Positions 17,051 to 25,402 of a stretch of DNA of 64,000 nt are shown here, piece after piece. The notes beneath the pieces are model-generated. The model did no database searches. It was not told the DNA's origin and saw only the letters and a program-made list of their open reading frames with translations. The stretch is from positions 62,001 through 126,000 of the forward strand of contig CAIXFN010000090.1 of the NCBI GenBank assembly GCA_903918755.1, given 5' to 3'. Made by a program: the position numbers and the translations under genes. How positions within the stretch are numbered: position 1 is the first letter of the stretch; each line of letters begins with the position of its first letter. Source of the DNA: an uncultured Pedosphaera sp. (GTDB lineage: Bacteria > Verrucomicrobiota > Verrucomicrobiia > Limisphaerales > Pedosphaeraceae).

Positions 17051-19036
17051 TGAATAGGTTTCGGTGGCGTGCAAAATCACGTTTACCAGGTTGCCGGCGA
17101 CGCAGGCTTGGAGTTTTCGGGGTTGCATGGTTTGGTGGCCGGCGGCGAGGGAGCTGCCGGCGAGGGTGACGATGAGGTGGGGGTCGTGGTTGATGGCGGC
17201 GGTGCTGGCGGGATCGACTTGGGCGACCTGGCTGTGGGTGGGGATGTCCGCACTGCTGTTTTCTTTGTGGCCGGCGTTGCCCTGGTCCACCTGGCCGCCG
17301 TTGGTGGGCAATGCGGTGGTGCGCAGGGCGGGGTTTTGCCAGGTGAAGCGGTAGCGATTCATGCTGAGGAGCCGGATGAAGTCGCCGGGGCTCAGATGGC
17401 CGGGGGGGCCGAAGTTGAGGATGGTGCGGCCGGTCTCGAGCTCGTAGGTGGCGCTTTGGATGAGGGCGTTCATGGTGGCCCAGGCGGTCCGTCCACCAGT
17501 GAGGTTTAAGACTTTTCCCGGCCCGGCTTGGAAGGTGACTTCGGCTTCGACAAGGGTGTGGCTGCCTTCGTACTGAATCGTGGAGAGCGTCCCATGTATG
17601 TACTGCGCCAGGCCAATCGGGACGGGGTCGCCGCTGGTTTCGCTGACGGTGGCTTTGTAGGTGCGGGTTTGGGCATTGGTGGCCGTGAGGTTCACCTGGA
17701 GTTGCTTTCCCGGGCTGGCGCCGCTCCCCGAGCCGGTGAGGTCTTCGACTTTCTGGCTGGTGGTATCGGCGGCGCCGCCGGTGAGTTTGGCGTAGCGCTT
17801 GTACTGGACGGTGGCCAGCATTTTGACGGCTTGCTGGATGACGGCGCTGCCATCGGGGTTGTACATCCAGGCGGCAAGGGCGGGGCCGGGCTGGAGGTAG
17901 TTGGGGTAGGTGCCGAGGGGAGTGATGGTGGCGTCGCTGGCATCTTTGAAGGTGGGGTCGCTGATGATGATGGAGCCGGGGTCAATGTGGGGATCGGACA
18001 GGGCGGGGTGGAACTTTTTCCAGTAGGCGAGCTTGGTGGCCTGGGAGTCGCCCGGGGCGCTGATGGCGGCAGTGGTGATGTCGGCCTGGGTGGTGGTGAC
18101 TTTGCCGCCCTGGAGGTCGATGGTTTGGACGAGGCCGAAGGGGATAGTTTCGGCGACGCCGCTGGTGGGGTATTTGTCGGTGACGATGTTGAGGAAGGCC
18201 TGGCCGTTGATTTCGTTGAGGATTTTGTAGCGGAGGCAGACCAAGGGGACCTGGAGATCTTCCCGGGTGGTGATGTCGAGGGCTTCGTGGTCGGTGCCGT
18301 TGGCGATGGCGAGGCTGACGCCGGACAGGTTGGCGCGGGCCTTGCAATGGAAGGTGGGGGTGCTGGTGGTGTAGTCGAACCAGGTGACGGCGTCGGGGGC
18401 CCAACGGAGGATCTGCTTGATGGCCTCGGCGCAGGTCATATCTTTGATTTGGTAGATGGGGGCGTCGGCGGTGGGGGTGCCGCCGGTGTCGGCGAGGGCG
18501 GCGGTGTGGCTGAGGCTGGTGCTGGGGAGTTCGGAGCCGGCGACGAGGTTGATGCCGGCGGTATTGGCGTAGGTGATGATTTCGGTGAGTTGCTGGCCGA
18601 CGGTGTATTTGGCGCCGGTGATGGATTGAAGGAGGAAGAGGTCGCTGGTGAGGACGGTGCTGGTGCTACTGGGGGTGCTGGTGCTGTTGATGGTGGTGGT
18701 TTGCTGGAAGACGGTGTTTTCGAGTTGCCACCAGGGGCCTTTGAATTGGTAGATGCGGTTTTCTTCGCGGGGGTTGCCGCGGGCGGGGCTGAGGTCGCGC
18801 GTGCCTTGGAAGGCTTGGGTGCCGCCGGACCAACTGGTGCCGCTGCCGGTGCGATTGCGGTAGAGGGTGATGGCGGCGCCATAGGGGAAGATGGGGTCGG
18901 AGTCGATGGGGTAGCCGGGGGCGGTGAGGGTGAGGGTGTCGGCGGCCTGGCTGAAGAATTCGAGGACGGGTTGGGCGAGGCCCCAGGCGGCGAGCGTTTG
19001 TTCGGTGGTGGAGTATTTGAGTGTCCAGGAGCTCAT
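17048..19036 (-). CDS. Phage-operon protein, possible tail hub/baseplate component
   Basis: 662 residues starting MSSWTLKYSTTEQTLAAWGL. Segments such as TEIITYANTAGINLVAGSEL, AEAIKQILRWAPDAVTWFDY and ...TFHCKARANL look like the central part of phage late-control/tail-hub proteins that read out a coordinate-like beta domain, but the match is only by general resemblance. No enzymatic motif is seen. The start is preceded by a short ORF at 19033-19140 that duplicates its first 13 codons and whose TGA overlaps this ATG (ATGA). The TAA stop lies inside the 33-bp repeat. Gene order (fibre, Pro-rich protein, this, Cys-rich protein) agrees with a tail-tip role. Confidence 0.6.
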   Translation of the reverse strand: MSSWTLKYSTTEQTLAAWGLAQPVLEFFSQAADTLTLTAPGYPIDSDPIFPYGAAITLYRNRTGSGTSWSGGTQAFQGTRDLSPARGNPREENRIYQFKGPWWQLENTVFQQTTTINSTSTPSSTSTVLTSDLFLLQSITGAKYTVGQQLTEIITYANTAGINLVAGSELPSTSLSHTAALADTGGTPTADAPIYQIKDMTCAEAIKQILRWAPDAVTWFDYTTSTPTFHCKARANLSGVSLAIANGTDHEALDITTREDLQVPLVCLRYKILNEINGQAFLNIVTDKYPTSGVAETIPFGLVQTIDLQGGKVTTTQADITTAAISAPGDSQATKLAYWKKFHPALSDPHIDPGSIIISDPTFKDASDATITPLGTYPNYLQPGPALAAWMYNPDGSAVIQQAVKMLATVQYKRYAKLTGGAADTTSQKVEDLTGSGSGASPGKQLQVNLTATNAQTRTYKATVSETSGDPVPIGLAQYIHGTLSTIQYEGSHTLVEAEVTFQAGPGKVLNLTGGRTAWATMNALIQSATYELETGRTILNFGPPGHLSPGDFIRLLSMNRYRFTWQNPALRTTALPTNGGQVDQGNAGHKENSSADIPTHSQVAQVDPASTAAINHDPHLIVTLAGSSLAAGHQTMQPRKLQACVAGNLVNVILHATETYS

Positions 19037-19140
19037 AGTGATGCAATGGAGGCGTTGACCCGTGCTTCGCTAAGAGCTTCGCAGGGCGGCTTCGCCGGGG
19101 TTTTTTCGGTGCTGGCGTATTTGAGGGTCCAGGAGGACAT
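19033..19140 (-). pseudogene. Duplicated 5' end of the hub-like gene fused to a hairpin repeat (35-codon ORF)
   Basis: From ATG at 19140 the frame reads MSSWTLKYASTEKT and then PAKPPCEALSEARVNASIASL, stopping at TGA 19033-19035, which overlaps the ATG of the 662-residue gene (ATGA). The first 41 nt match the true gene start with 6 differences, while the rest is the hairpin repeat at 19058-19100. It is either a remnant of a disrupted gene start or a small upstream ORF that could couple translation to the downstream gene. Confidence 0.7.
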
Positions 19141-19312
19141 AAAAAGGGGAGGTTAGACCCTGCGTCGCCGGGAGGCTATGCAGGGCAGGCAGGATTAAGG
19201 CAAGGATGGGGAGGCTGACCCGTGCTTCGCTGAGAGCTTCGCAGGGCGGCTTCGCCGGGGCGGGCTTCGCCGGAGGTTTTTCGGGTTTATCCTGTAAATC
19301 ATGTTAATCCGG
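19058..19312. repeat. Cluster of dispersed repeats upstream of the hub-like gene
   Basis: Hairpin repeat copies lie at 19058-19100 and 19218-19260. A variant at 19157-19190 (CCCTGCGTCGCC with GGCTATGCAGGG) forms a 12-bp stem with 2 mismatches. At 19287-19312 there is a different element, ATCCTGTAAATCATGTTAAT followed by CC, a type of short quasi-periodic repeat often scattered in environmental bacterial genomes. No gene other than the short ORF at 19033-19140 is seen in the 19037-19320 interval. Confidence 0.8.
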
Positions 19313-19320
19313 TCGGGTTT

Positions 19321-19950
19321 TTACCGGTTGGAGGAGGACATGCTGGCGAGTTGTTTTTCGAGTTTGTCGAGGCGGGTGGTTTGGGTGCGGTAGAGCTGGA
19401 TGAGGGTTTCGTGGAGGTGGGCGCTCCGCTGGAGCAATTCGGCGGCCTCCCCCAGGGCCCGCAGGTGCGCGTCCAAATTCGTGGCGGCCGCGGTGCTGAG
19501 CTGCTGGCTGACGTGCGCCGCGTCGGCACCACTGGCTTCCGCCAGGCGCAGGGGGCCGCCGCCCCCGGACTGCTGCTCCTCCTCCGGGAGCGTCGACCCG
19601 GGCGCGGCCGCGGGAATCACCCGGGGCCCGGTCGGCGGGAGAGGATGGCGTTCGTCGCCCACCCACGGCGCCGTTTTCGGTACGGGCTCCGCGGCGGGTG
19701 AAAGGGGCAAACCCGCCGCGTCAGGTCGGGAACGCGAGCGGCCTGCCCCAATCCCGGGTGGCGGGGCGGGCGGGGCAACGGGTTCCGTCTCCGGCGCGGC
19801 CTTGGGGTCGGTCTCCGCGTGGTCCGGACGCGGCATTTCCCCGCCGCTGACGGGCAGGTCGGCCGGAGCTTCCGCCGGGACTTCCGAAGGGGTGGGCAAC
19901 TCAGGGAGGGGTGAGTTCATGGCAGGTATTGAGCCCGACCGGTCCGGCAA
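19321..19950 (-). CDS. Pro-rich phage-operon protein with C-terminal coiled coil
   Basis: 209 residues. The first about 140 are low-complexity, rich in Pro, Ala and Glu (PSEVPAEAPADLPVSGGEMP, ETEPVAPPAPPPG). The last about 60 look helical with heptad-like spacing (LDAHLRALGEAAELLQRSAH, LHETLIQLYRTQTTRLDKLE), ending QLASMSSSNR. No family is recognised. Its start overlaps the end of the fibre gene by 34 bp, so the two are probably co-translated. A structural linker or a chaperone-like role next to the fibre is possible. The low-complexity part makes the start hard to verify. Confidence 0.6.
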   Translation of the reverse strand: MPDRSGSIPAMNSPLPELPTPSEVPAEAPADLPVSGGEMPRPDHAETDPKAAPETEPVAPPAPPPGIGAGRSRSRPDAAGLPLSPAAEPVPKTAPWVGDERHPLPPTGPRVIPAAAPGSTLPEEEQQSGGGGPLRLAEASGADAAHVSQQLSTAAATNLDAHLRALGEAAELLQRSAHLHETLIQLYRTQTTRLDKLEKQLASMSSSNR

Positions 19951-22900
19951 TTGATATCGCCTGACTGGCTGGTACTCGTGATGGTTACGCTCAAGGGTTG
20001 CGGACTGGCCGTGCTGCCGGTATCGGTGGCCCGCACGACGTTTTGGACGACGCCCCCCAATTCGGACCAGGTATAGAGGTCCACGACGCTGGCGGAGATG
20101 CGCACAAGGGAGAGGTGGATTTCCCAGGCGATCCCGGTCGTGGTGGCGGAGGTCATGATGGTGAGGCTGGTGGTGCCATAATAGACCTTCCAGGTGAGCG
20201 TCCGGCCCACGCCGGTATTGTTGTTGGTGCCGTGGAGCCAGTAATCGATTGCGTTGCCGTTGGCCGCCAGCAAATTGGCGGGGAGCGTGTTCGTGCTCAC
20301 GGCGGTTTCACTGGTGCCGCTGTTGGCCACCATGCCATCGCGCCAGAGCGTGCGAGGCAGGTTGGGGGAATTGACATCCGGCAGGTAATTGGTGAGCGCG
20401 CCCGCGTTGAGCGCGGGGAGGGCGCCCCCGGCGGCGAGCAGGGCGGGGTTAAGGGAGGAATTTGTAAACAACAGATTCCCGCCATTGGTCACTCCCGCGG
20501 CGCTTAACGTGGTCCCGCTCACGACCAGGCCGCCGGCCAGCGTCACATTGGTCTGCATTCCGCCGGCCCCTTGCATAACCAACGCCGTGGTCCCGGCGTC
20601 CGGATTCGCCACATGGCCGCCGGAATTGGTGAAGCCGGCGGCGATGATCCCGCCACCGGTCACCACCATGCCCGCCTGGAAGAGGCTGCTGCCGGTCGTG
20701 GGGTTGAACGCCAGGCTGCCATCCAAGGAACCGCCCCCGCTGACCGCGGGATTGGTCAGGATCACCCCGCTTTTGACGTAAACCCCGCCGGAATTGGAAC
20801 CAAATTGATTGGCATTGAACGCCCCCAGATACGAACCGCCACCGCCGGCAATCGTCAGGGTGGTGCCGCTTAGGGATGCGCCGGAGAGGGTTACATTCGT
20901 GGCATGGCCATCCGCACCCACCATCACGAGACTCGTGTTGGGAACATCCGGACCGATTGTAAAATGCCCAGTATTCGTTATGCCGTTCCAGGAACCTCCT
21001 GCACTGGCCAATACTGGCGCAAGCAGATTCAGCGTGGTGCCATGAGCGTTGGTAATGCCCTGCTTCTGGCTGATAGTTCCATCACCCAAGATCTGAAAAC
21101 TGTCATAAGGAGCGTGATCATAGATTGAAACAACGCCTTGAAAATATGCACTGTCCAGCGAATACCGGTGCCCATCCGGTTGACTGTTCACGCTCATCGA
21201 CCACGAGTTCGACCCGCTTGCCAATTCCAATTTTCCGCTGTTGGCTGCACCGCCAACACCAACCGAGCCGTCCGCACTAACAAATGTTGTGGGAGACGGG
21301 GCCGCATTGCTTACAATAATGACCGGAGGGCTGTACGAAAATCCACTGCTGGAGTACGTGCCTTGTGCGCTCTCAACACTATACAGGCTCGTCGAGCTGA
21401 TCACTTGCGCCACAGTGTATCCGGAATTATCCGCGGCGACGTTAAATCTATAACCGGGAAGCCAGCCCGCAAACGCGCCCGGGCTGCCTGTCCAAACAGG
21501 ACTTCCGTATGCCCCACTGATGGTGCCAGTGCTGGTGAAAGCCCCTACCGGGACGGCGCTTAGTGTGCCACGCAGGTTCAAACCCGAATTGGCTGACAGC
21601 GGACTATAAAAGCTGATGAGCGAGCCATGGGCGTTGGTATATCCGTTCGGAACGCTCAATTCACCATTCGGAAGCAATTCGAATGAATTGTAGGGTGCCT
21701 CATAAATCATGAAAATTGGGTTTTGCCAGCTGCTATCGATTTCCAAGGCAGGACCAAATCCTCGAGCCATTACCAGGCTATAAAAAGTATTCGTCCCGTT
21801 GTCCCAGCCAATCTTGCCAGAATTGGCGAAGTTTAATTGTCCGCTGACAAATAGGGACCCATCGTTGTCGATGTTGAGCGCCGGATGTGGAGGACTCACA
21901 ATTTGCAGATCAGACACGCTCAACGCATTGGGGAAAATCTGGTAAGGTGCATTTGTGTAACTCGTGTAAATGTTGTTGGCCCCGATCAATTGAAGGGTGT
22001 GGAAATGGGTAGCATCGACAATATCGGTAATTCGGTATTGGTCATTGGTGATTAGAATATTGTAACCCGGCCACCAGCCAGTAGTGGTTCCGCCGCCCGT
22101 AATTGTCCACGTCTTGGAATTGGCGGAGCCAGACAAACCGCCGATACCAGCGTAAACATTTGTAGGAGTGATCGTAAATTGCACCGCCACGGTATTGCTT
22201 GCAAAACCCCCATTGCGCAAGACCATCGCGCCCGCGAGTCCATTGGTGGCGGCGTTGGCGGCATTCGTGGCCTGCGCCGGGCCAATGAAACCATTGGTCA
22301 GTTGCGCCGCGTTGACGCTCAGGGTGGTCAAGGTCCCGGCACCATTGGTGCTGGCCACCAGGTTGGTCCCGGCCGCGACGCTGAGGCCCGAGCCACTCCC
22401 GCCGCTGCCGCCCGGCAGGGCGCCGAAGTAGGCGTTCGTGCCATCGGTGAGATAACCCTGCCCGGTCGTCCCCGGCCAGTTCGTGGGCAGGGGCGCAAAT
22501 CGTGCATCCGCGACACTGGCCGGATAGGCCGCCAAGCCGGCGGGGAAAGTGTTCGTGGCGGGGGTCACCAGCAAATCGGCGGCCTGGAGGGTGGTGTTCG
22601 TCGCCGGGACCAGGATGGTGAAGGTCTGGCTCACGCCCTGGATGGTGCAGTCGTAAGGTCCCGGCAGGAGGTTGGTGGAGCCACAACCATTCGCCAGGTC
22701 CAGGAGGATATAGGGGCTCGCGAAGAGGGTGTGATTGGTGGCGAAAAGTTTACTCACGCTGGGGACGATCCGGATGGGGCGGTTGAGCAGCTGGCCGGTG
22801 ACGGTGGCGGTGCAGAATTGGACGGTGGTGGCGTTGGTGGCCCCGGAGGCGGGCTCAGGGACCGCCCACAGAAAAAGAATGGCCGCAACCCATGCTACGC

Positions 22901-23057
22901 TCAGAAGCTTCGCAGGGCGGGAAGGCGCAAAAATAAAAGTCCTGATTTTGAACAGAAGGTCGCGGAGCCCGTGCTTCGCTCGGAAGCTACGCAGGGCGAA
23001 TTTGCGGGGGACGCAAATTCGGATGCGCGGAGAAAGGGGTTTGCAAGAGGGATGCAT
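19917..23057 (-). CDS. Phage tail fibre-like protein with repeat-derived N-terminus
   Basis: 1046 residues. After an unusual N-terminus (residues 1-72) comes ATNATTVQFCTATVTGQLLN, then a Ser/Gly/Asn/Thr-rich beta-repeat body typical of fibres (AATNGLAGAMVLRNGGFASN, SGTTLTIAGGGGSYLGAFNA). There is an internal duplication: GWWPGYNILITNDQYRITDI matches GWLPGYRFNVAADNSGYTVA, and APYNSFELLPNGELS matches APYDSFQILGDGTIS, each followed by TNAHG. The N-terminal codons are encoded by two copies of the hairpin repeat and one other repeat, with no in-frame ATG or GTG after them before the conserved body. The hydrophobic stretch LLSVAWVAAILFLWAVPEPASG resembles a signal peptide, odd for a fibre. Likely receptor or surface binding. 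The start lies 8 nt after the stop of the upstream gene. Confidence 0.75.
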   Translation of the reverse strand: MHPSCKPLSPRIRICVPRKFALRSFRAKHGLRDLLFKIRTFIFAPSRPAKLLSVAWVAAILFLWAVPEPASGATNATTVQFCTATVTGQLLNRPIRIVPSVSKLFATNHTLFASPYILLDLANGCGSTNLLPGPYDCTIQGVSQTFTILVPATNTTLQAADLLVTPATNTFPAGLAAYPASVADARFAPLPTNWPGTTGQGYLTDGTNAYFGALPGGSGGSGSGLSVAAGTNLVASTNGAGTLTTLSVNAAQLTNGFIGPAQATNAANAATNGLAGAMVLRNGGFASNTVAVQFTITPTNVYAGIGGLSGSANSKTWTITGGGTTTGWWPGYNILITNDQYRITDIVDATHFHTLQLIGANNIYTSYTNAPYQIFPNALSVSDLQIVSPPHPALNIDNDGSLFVSGQLNFANSGKIGWDNGTNTFYSLVMARGFGPALEIDSSWQNPIFMIYEAPYNSFELLPNGELSVPNGYTNAHGSLISFYSPLSANSGLNLRGTLSAVPVGAFTSTGTISGAYGSPVWTGSPGAFAGWLPGYRFNVAADNSGYTVAQVISSTSLYSVESAQGTYSSSGFSYSPPVIIVSNAAPSPTTFVSADGSVGVGGAANSGKLELASGSNSWSMSVNSQPDGHRYSLDSAYFQGVVSIYDHAPYDSFQILGDGTISQKQGITNAHGTTLNLLAPVLASAGGSWNGITNTGHFTIGPDVPNTSLVMVGADGHATNVTLSGASLSGTTLTIAGGGGSYLGAFNANQFGSNSGGVYVKSGVILTNPAVSGGGSLDGSLAFNPTTGSSLFQAGMVVTGGGIIAAGFTNSGGHVANPDAGTTALVMQGAGGMQTNVTLAGGLVVSGTTLSAAGVTNGGNLLFTNSSLNPALLAAGGALPALNAGALTNYLPDVNSPNLPRTLWRDGMVANSGTSETAVSTNTLPANLLAANGNAIDYWLHGTNNNTGVGRTLTWKVYYGTTSLTIMTSATTTGIAWEIHLSLVRISASVVDLYTWSELGGVVQNVVRATDTGSTASPQPLSVTITSTSQSGDINCRTGRAQYLP
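22888..23000. repeat. Two hairpin repeats flanking another repeat inside the fibre gene 5' end
   Basis: Hairpin-family copies at 22888-22920 and 22968-23000 (each with GCTTCGC or GCTACGC and CGCAGGGCG) flank TTGAACAGAAGGTCGCGG at 22949-22966. The latter element also occurs at 23468-23500 and, slightly changed, at 27629-27666. In the fibre reading frame these encode FALRSFRAKHG, LLFKIR and RPAKLLSVAW. Confidence 0.8.
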
Positions 23058-23065
23058 AGTGGTTG

Positions 23066-23458
23066 CTAGGTGGTCGTGATGAGGCCGCCGGTCAGGCGGT
23101 AGCTGGTTTTGATGGTGCAGCCCAGCTGGCTGCTTTGGCTTTTGGCGGTGGCGTTCCGGAGGTAACGGAGCGTCGTGCCGTCGGCCTCGGTGATGAGGAT
23201 GTCGGCATTGCCCTGCAGGGCGACGTCGTGCTGCAGGAGAAAGTCTTCGGCCAGTTGCGGCGTGCCGAAGCCACGAGTGACGGCGAAGGTGATTTCGGTC
23301 CGGCGATTGCCGCGGTCCAGTATGGCGACGGCCGGGGCACGGAAGAGGGGCACTTCCTGGGTGACGGCTTCGCCGTTGAGGCGCAGGTTGGTCATGGGCA
23401 CGTTGGCGGGACTGTCGGCCAGGGTGACCGGGGTGGCGGCGTTGAAGACGATTTTCAT
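23066..23458 (-). CDS. Small phage tail protein of unknown function
   Basis: 130 residues starting MKIVFNAATPVTLADSPANV. It is beta-rich by sequence (LRYLRNATAKSQSSQLGCTI, RRTEITFAVTRGFGTPQLAE). It follows the tail tube gene and precedes the fibre, where siphophages carry tail assembly or tail-tip genes. The ADILITEADGTTLRYLRNA segment suggests a compact beta-sandwich. It is too short for a tape measure. Function unassigned; position is the main evidence. Confidence 0.65.
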   Translation of the reverse strand: MKIVFNAATPVTLADSPANVPMTNLRLNGEAVTQEVPLFRAPAVAILDRGNRRTEITFAVTRGFGTPQLAEDFLLQHDVALQGNADILITEADGTTLRYLRNATAKSQSSQLGCTIKTSYRLTGGLITTT

Positions 23459-23465
23459 CAGCTGA

Positions 23466-23640
23466 GGTTTTTGAACAGAAGGTCGCGAAGAGCGCGAAGG
23501 GGGGAACCCTGAGGGATCAGAGCCTCCTCACCCATGCTTCGCCCGAGGCTACGCAGGGCAGGCTGTCGGCTGCTACAAGGTTTTGAGCGCATCGCGTTGG
23601 TGCTCTTTGCGGCCTTTGCGTGCTTCTGTAAAAATCAGGA
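23466..23640. repeat. Junction between tail tube and next gene filled with three repeats
   Basis: The interval holds TTGAACAGAAGGTCGCGAAG at 23471-23490 (continuing AGCGCGAAG), a hairpin-family copy at 23529-23562 (CATGCTTCGCCCGAGGCTAC then GCAGGG), and, in opposite orientation, a related element at 23601-23640 (CTCTTTGCGGCCTTTGCGTG then CTTCTGT). No gene is seen. Confidence 0.8.
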
Positions 23641-24606
23641 TCAAGCGGCGGCGAGGGTGAGGAGGGGGTTGGCGGTGCCGCTGGTCCAGGTGCGGCGGCT
23701 GGTGAATTCCAGGCTGGCGAAGCGGTGCTGGTCCACGCCATACCGGTAGGAGCCTTGCTTGGGGCCCGCATTCTTGAGGGTGGCGGTGAGGGTGTGGCCG
23801 CTGCCCTGGTTACCACTGCCCGTGATCACGAGGTCGTGGGTGGCCCGGGCGAGGCTCATGCCGGGGTAGATGTAGCCAGTGTTTTGATTGGCCAGGAGGG
23901 CGGTGAAGTTTGCCTGCGTCAAATTGTTCGGCACGAATCTGGCAGTGGCGGTGAGGCTTTTCAGGACCAGATCCACGTGGCCGTAACTGTCGTCATCGAT
24001 GGCACCCAATTCGAGGGTGAGGTCGATCGCGAAGCCGGTCTGGCTGCCCATGGCGTTGTAGGGCGAGGCGCCCCAGGCGGCGGAGTAGTTGTCGGTGATA
24101 ATGGCGGATTCATCAAACGAGGTATCGGCAAAGGCCACGTCCGCCAGCGCTTCCCAGGCGGTGCTGGTGTTGGGCTGCACGGTAGGATCCCCCAGGCAGG
24201 TAAAGGCGAGCTCGCCGAACAGGGTGGCGGTGGGTTGAAGCCGGAGGGGCGGGCACTGGGTGAGCGCGGCGCGGGGGTAGGTGATGGTCTGGCCGGTGTT
24301 GGACGCGCCGCCGAATTTGGTGACGATGACCAGGGGCAGATTGGTGGTGCCAAAGAGGCGGGTGCCCACGGCGCCCACACCATAGGGGAAGCAGGCGGTC
24401 AACCCGGCGATACTGCCCACGGGTTGCAGGCTGACGGTGGTCTTTTGCGCCTGGTGGCGCTCGTCGATTTTGCCGTCAAAATCCGTCTCGATGAAAAAAG
24501 TCGCGCGCTGGAAGTCCACCTTCACGCCGGCTTTGGTGTAGTAGGTGTAGCCGTTCCACGTGACGATGGCAGGGCCGATGATGAGGGAGGGTAAGGGGGT
24601 GCTCAT
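23641..24606 (-). CDS. Phage tail tube-like protein
   Basis: 321 residues starting MSTPLPSLIIGPAIVTWNGY. Features fit major tail (tube) proteins of long-tailed phages: an N-terminal beta strand pair (GPAIVTWNGYTYYTKAGVKV), a central FDGKIDERHQAQKTTVSLQP segment resembling the strand-loop region that stacks subunits, and a C-terminal MSLARATHDLVITGSGNQGS domain with ATLKNAGPKQGSYRYGVDQH. The call is by fold-type pattern and position (after the gp36-like and terminator-like genes), not by a firm family match. It stops at 23641, 182 bp before the next gene, an interval filled by repeats. Confidence 0.65.
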   Translation of the reverse strand: MSTPLPSLIIGPAIVTWNGYTYYTKAGVKVDFQRATFFIETDFDGKIDERHQAQKTTVSLQPVGSIAGLTACFPYGVGAVGTRLFGTTNLPLVIVTKFGGASNTGQTITYPRAALTQCPPLRLQPTATLFGELAFTCLGDPTVQPNTSTAWEALADVAFADTSFDESAIITDNYSAAWGASPYNAMGSQTGFAIDLTLELGAIDDDSYGHVDLVLKSLTATARFVPNNLTQANFTALLANQNTGYIYPGMSLARATHDLVITGSGNQGSGHTLTATLKNAGPKQGSYRYGVDQHRFASLEFTSRRTWTSGTANPLLTLAAA

Positions 24607-24614
24607 TTGAGGAG

Positions 24615-24642
24615 GCGTCCCGCGCCAGGAAGCGCGGGACGC
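24615..24642. repeat. Perfect 11-bp hairpin between tail terminator-like and tail tube genes
   Basis: GCGTCCCGCGC and GCGCGGGACGC flank a 6-nt loop. It lies 8 nt upstream of the tail tube start codon on the minus strand and could fold in the mRNA over the ribosome landing site. Confidence 0.85.
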
Positions 24643-24674
24643 AAATGGGGCGGTGGTTTCGTGTCGGTAGTTGG

Positions 24675-25358
24675 TTAGGCGGTCAAAGTGGCGGAGGCGG
24701 TGTAGCCCATGAGCCAGGCGCGGGCTTTTACGGGGCCGGTTTGGGTGAAAGGGGCGGTGTAAAGGGTGCCGTTGCGGGGGCCGGGGCCGCTGCCGTCCTG
24801 GGTGTAAAAGATCGCCGCGCCGGGCGTGGCGCAGGCCAGGGTCACCAACGGGCCGGGCCCGACCAGGGTGGGCGCGGCGCAGGGCGGCAGGCTCAGGCCC
24901 ACGCCGCCCCGGGCCAGGAAGCGGACCTGGTAGTTTACAAAATCCCCCTCCGGACCGCGTTCAATCGTGGGTTGACCAGGCACGAGCGGACCACTGGCGG
25001 CCACGGGATAGAACTGGCACCAGGCCGCCGCGATGGCCTCGCAAATGGTCAGGGCACTTTGGCCGGTCCCCCGCGCCGGATCGCGGTTCACCGTCGGATT
25101 TTCCTGCACGCGGGCAACGAGGGGGATTTCCGCAAAGAACGGTCCGCCCACCTCCGGCCAGTGGGCATTGGCGGTGGGGGTCAGCACCGTCACGCACGCG
25201 CCGGCGGTCCCGGCGGTGGCGAGCAGGGGACCCAAGGCGCGCTGGTATTCGGAGGCGTAATCGTGCCGGTGCTCGACCAGCACGGGGACCCGGGCAAACG
25301 CCGGCAGGGCACTGAGCCGGTCGGCACATTCCTGCTGCAAGGATTCCAGAAGTGACAT
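24675..25358 (-). CDS. Tail terminator/completion-like protein with C-terminal chitobiase-type domain
   Basis: 227 residues from ATG at 25358 (a longer in-frame start at 25406 would overlap the upstream gene). The N-terminal part (MSLLESLQQECADRLSALPA, then PVLVEHRHDYASEYQRALGP, GAAVTV-like core and IAAAWCQFYPV) has the length and order of Mu gp37/tail-terminator type proteins. The C-terminal 60 residues, ATPGAAIFYTQDGSGPGPRN then GTLYTAPFTQTGPVKARAWL, match the CHB_HEX_C pattern (beta-hexosaminidase C-terminal/Ig-like), usually found in secreted glycan enzymes. That fusion is uncommon for a tail completion protein. It follows the gp36-like gene with 44 bp between. Confidence 0.65.
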   Translation of the reverse strand: MSLLESLQQECADRLSALPAFARVPVLVEHRHDYASEYQRALGPLLATAGTAGACVTVLTPTANAHWPEVGGPFFAEIPLVARVQENPTVNRDPARGTGQSALTICEAIAAAWCQFYPVAASGPLVPGQPTIERGPEGDFVNYQVRFLARGGVGLSLPPCAAPTLVGPGPLVTLACATPGAAIFYTQDGSGPGPRNGTLYTAPFTQTGPVKARAWLMGYTASATLTA

Positions 25359-25402
25359 GGGAGTAGTAAGGGGGCGGGCGGCTGGGGGTTGGGGCCAAAA
25401 GG

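Noticed and set aside
14841-17057. Plus-strand open frame of 738 codons in the phage operon, and another at 17528-19156
   Set aside because: Gly/Val/Ala-rich translations without motifs, opposite strongly C-rich genes. All phage-like signatures are on the minus strand.
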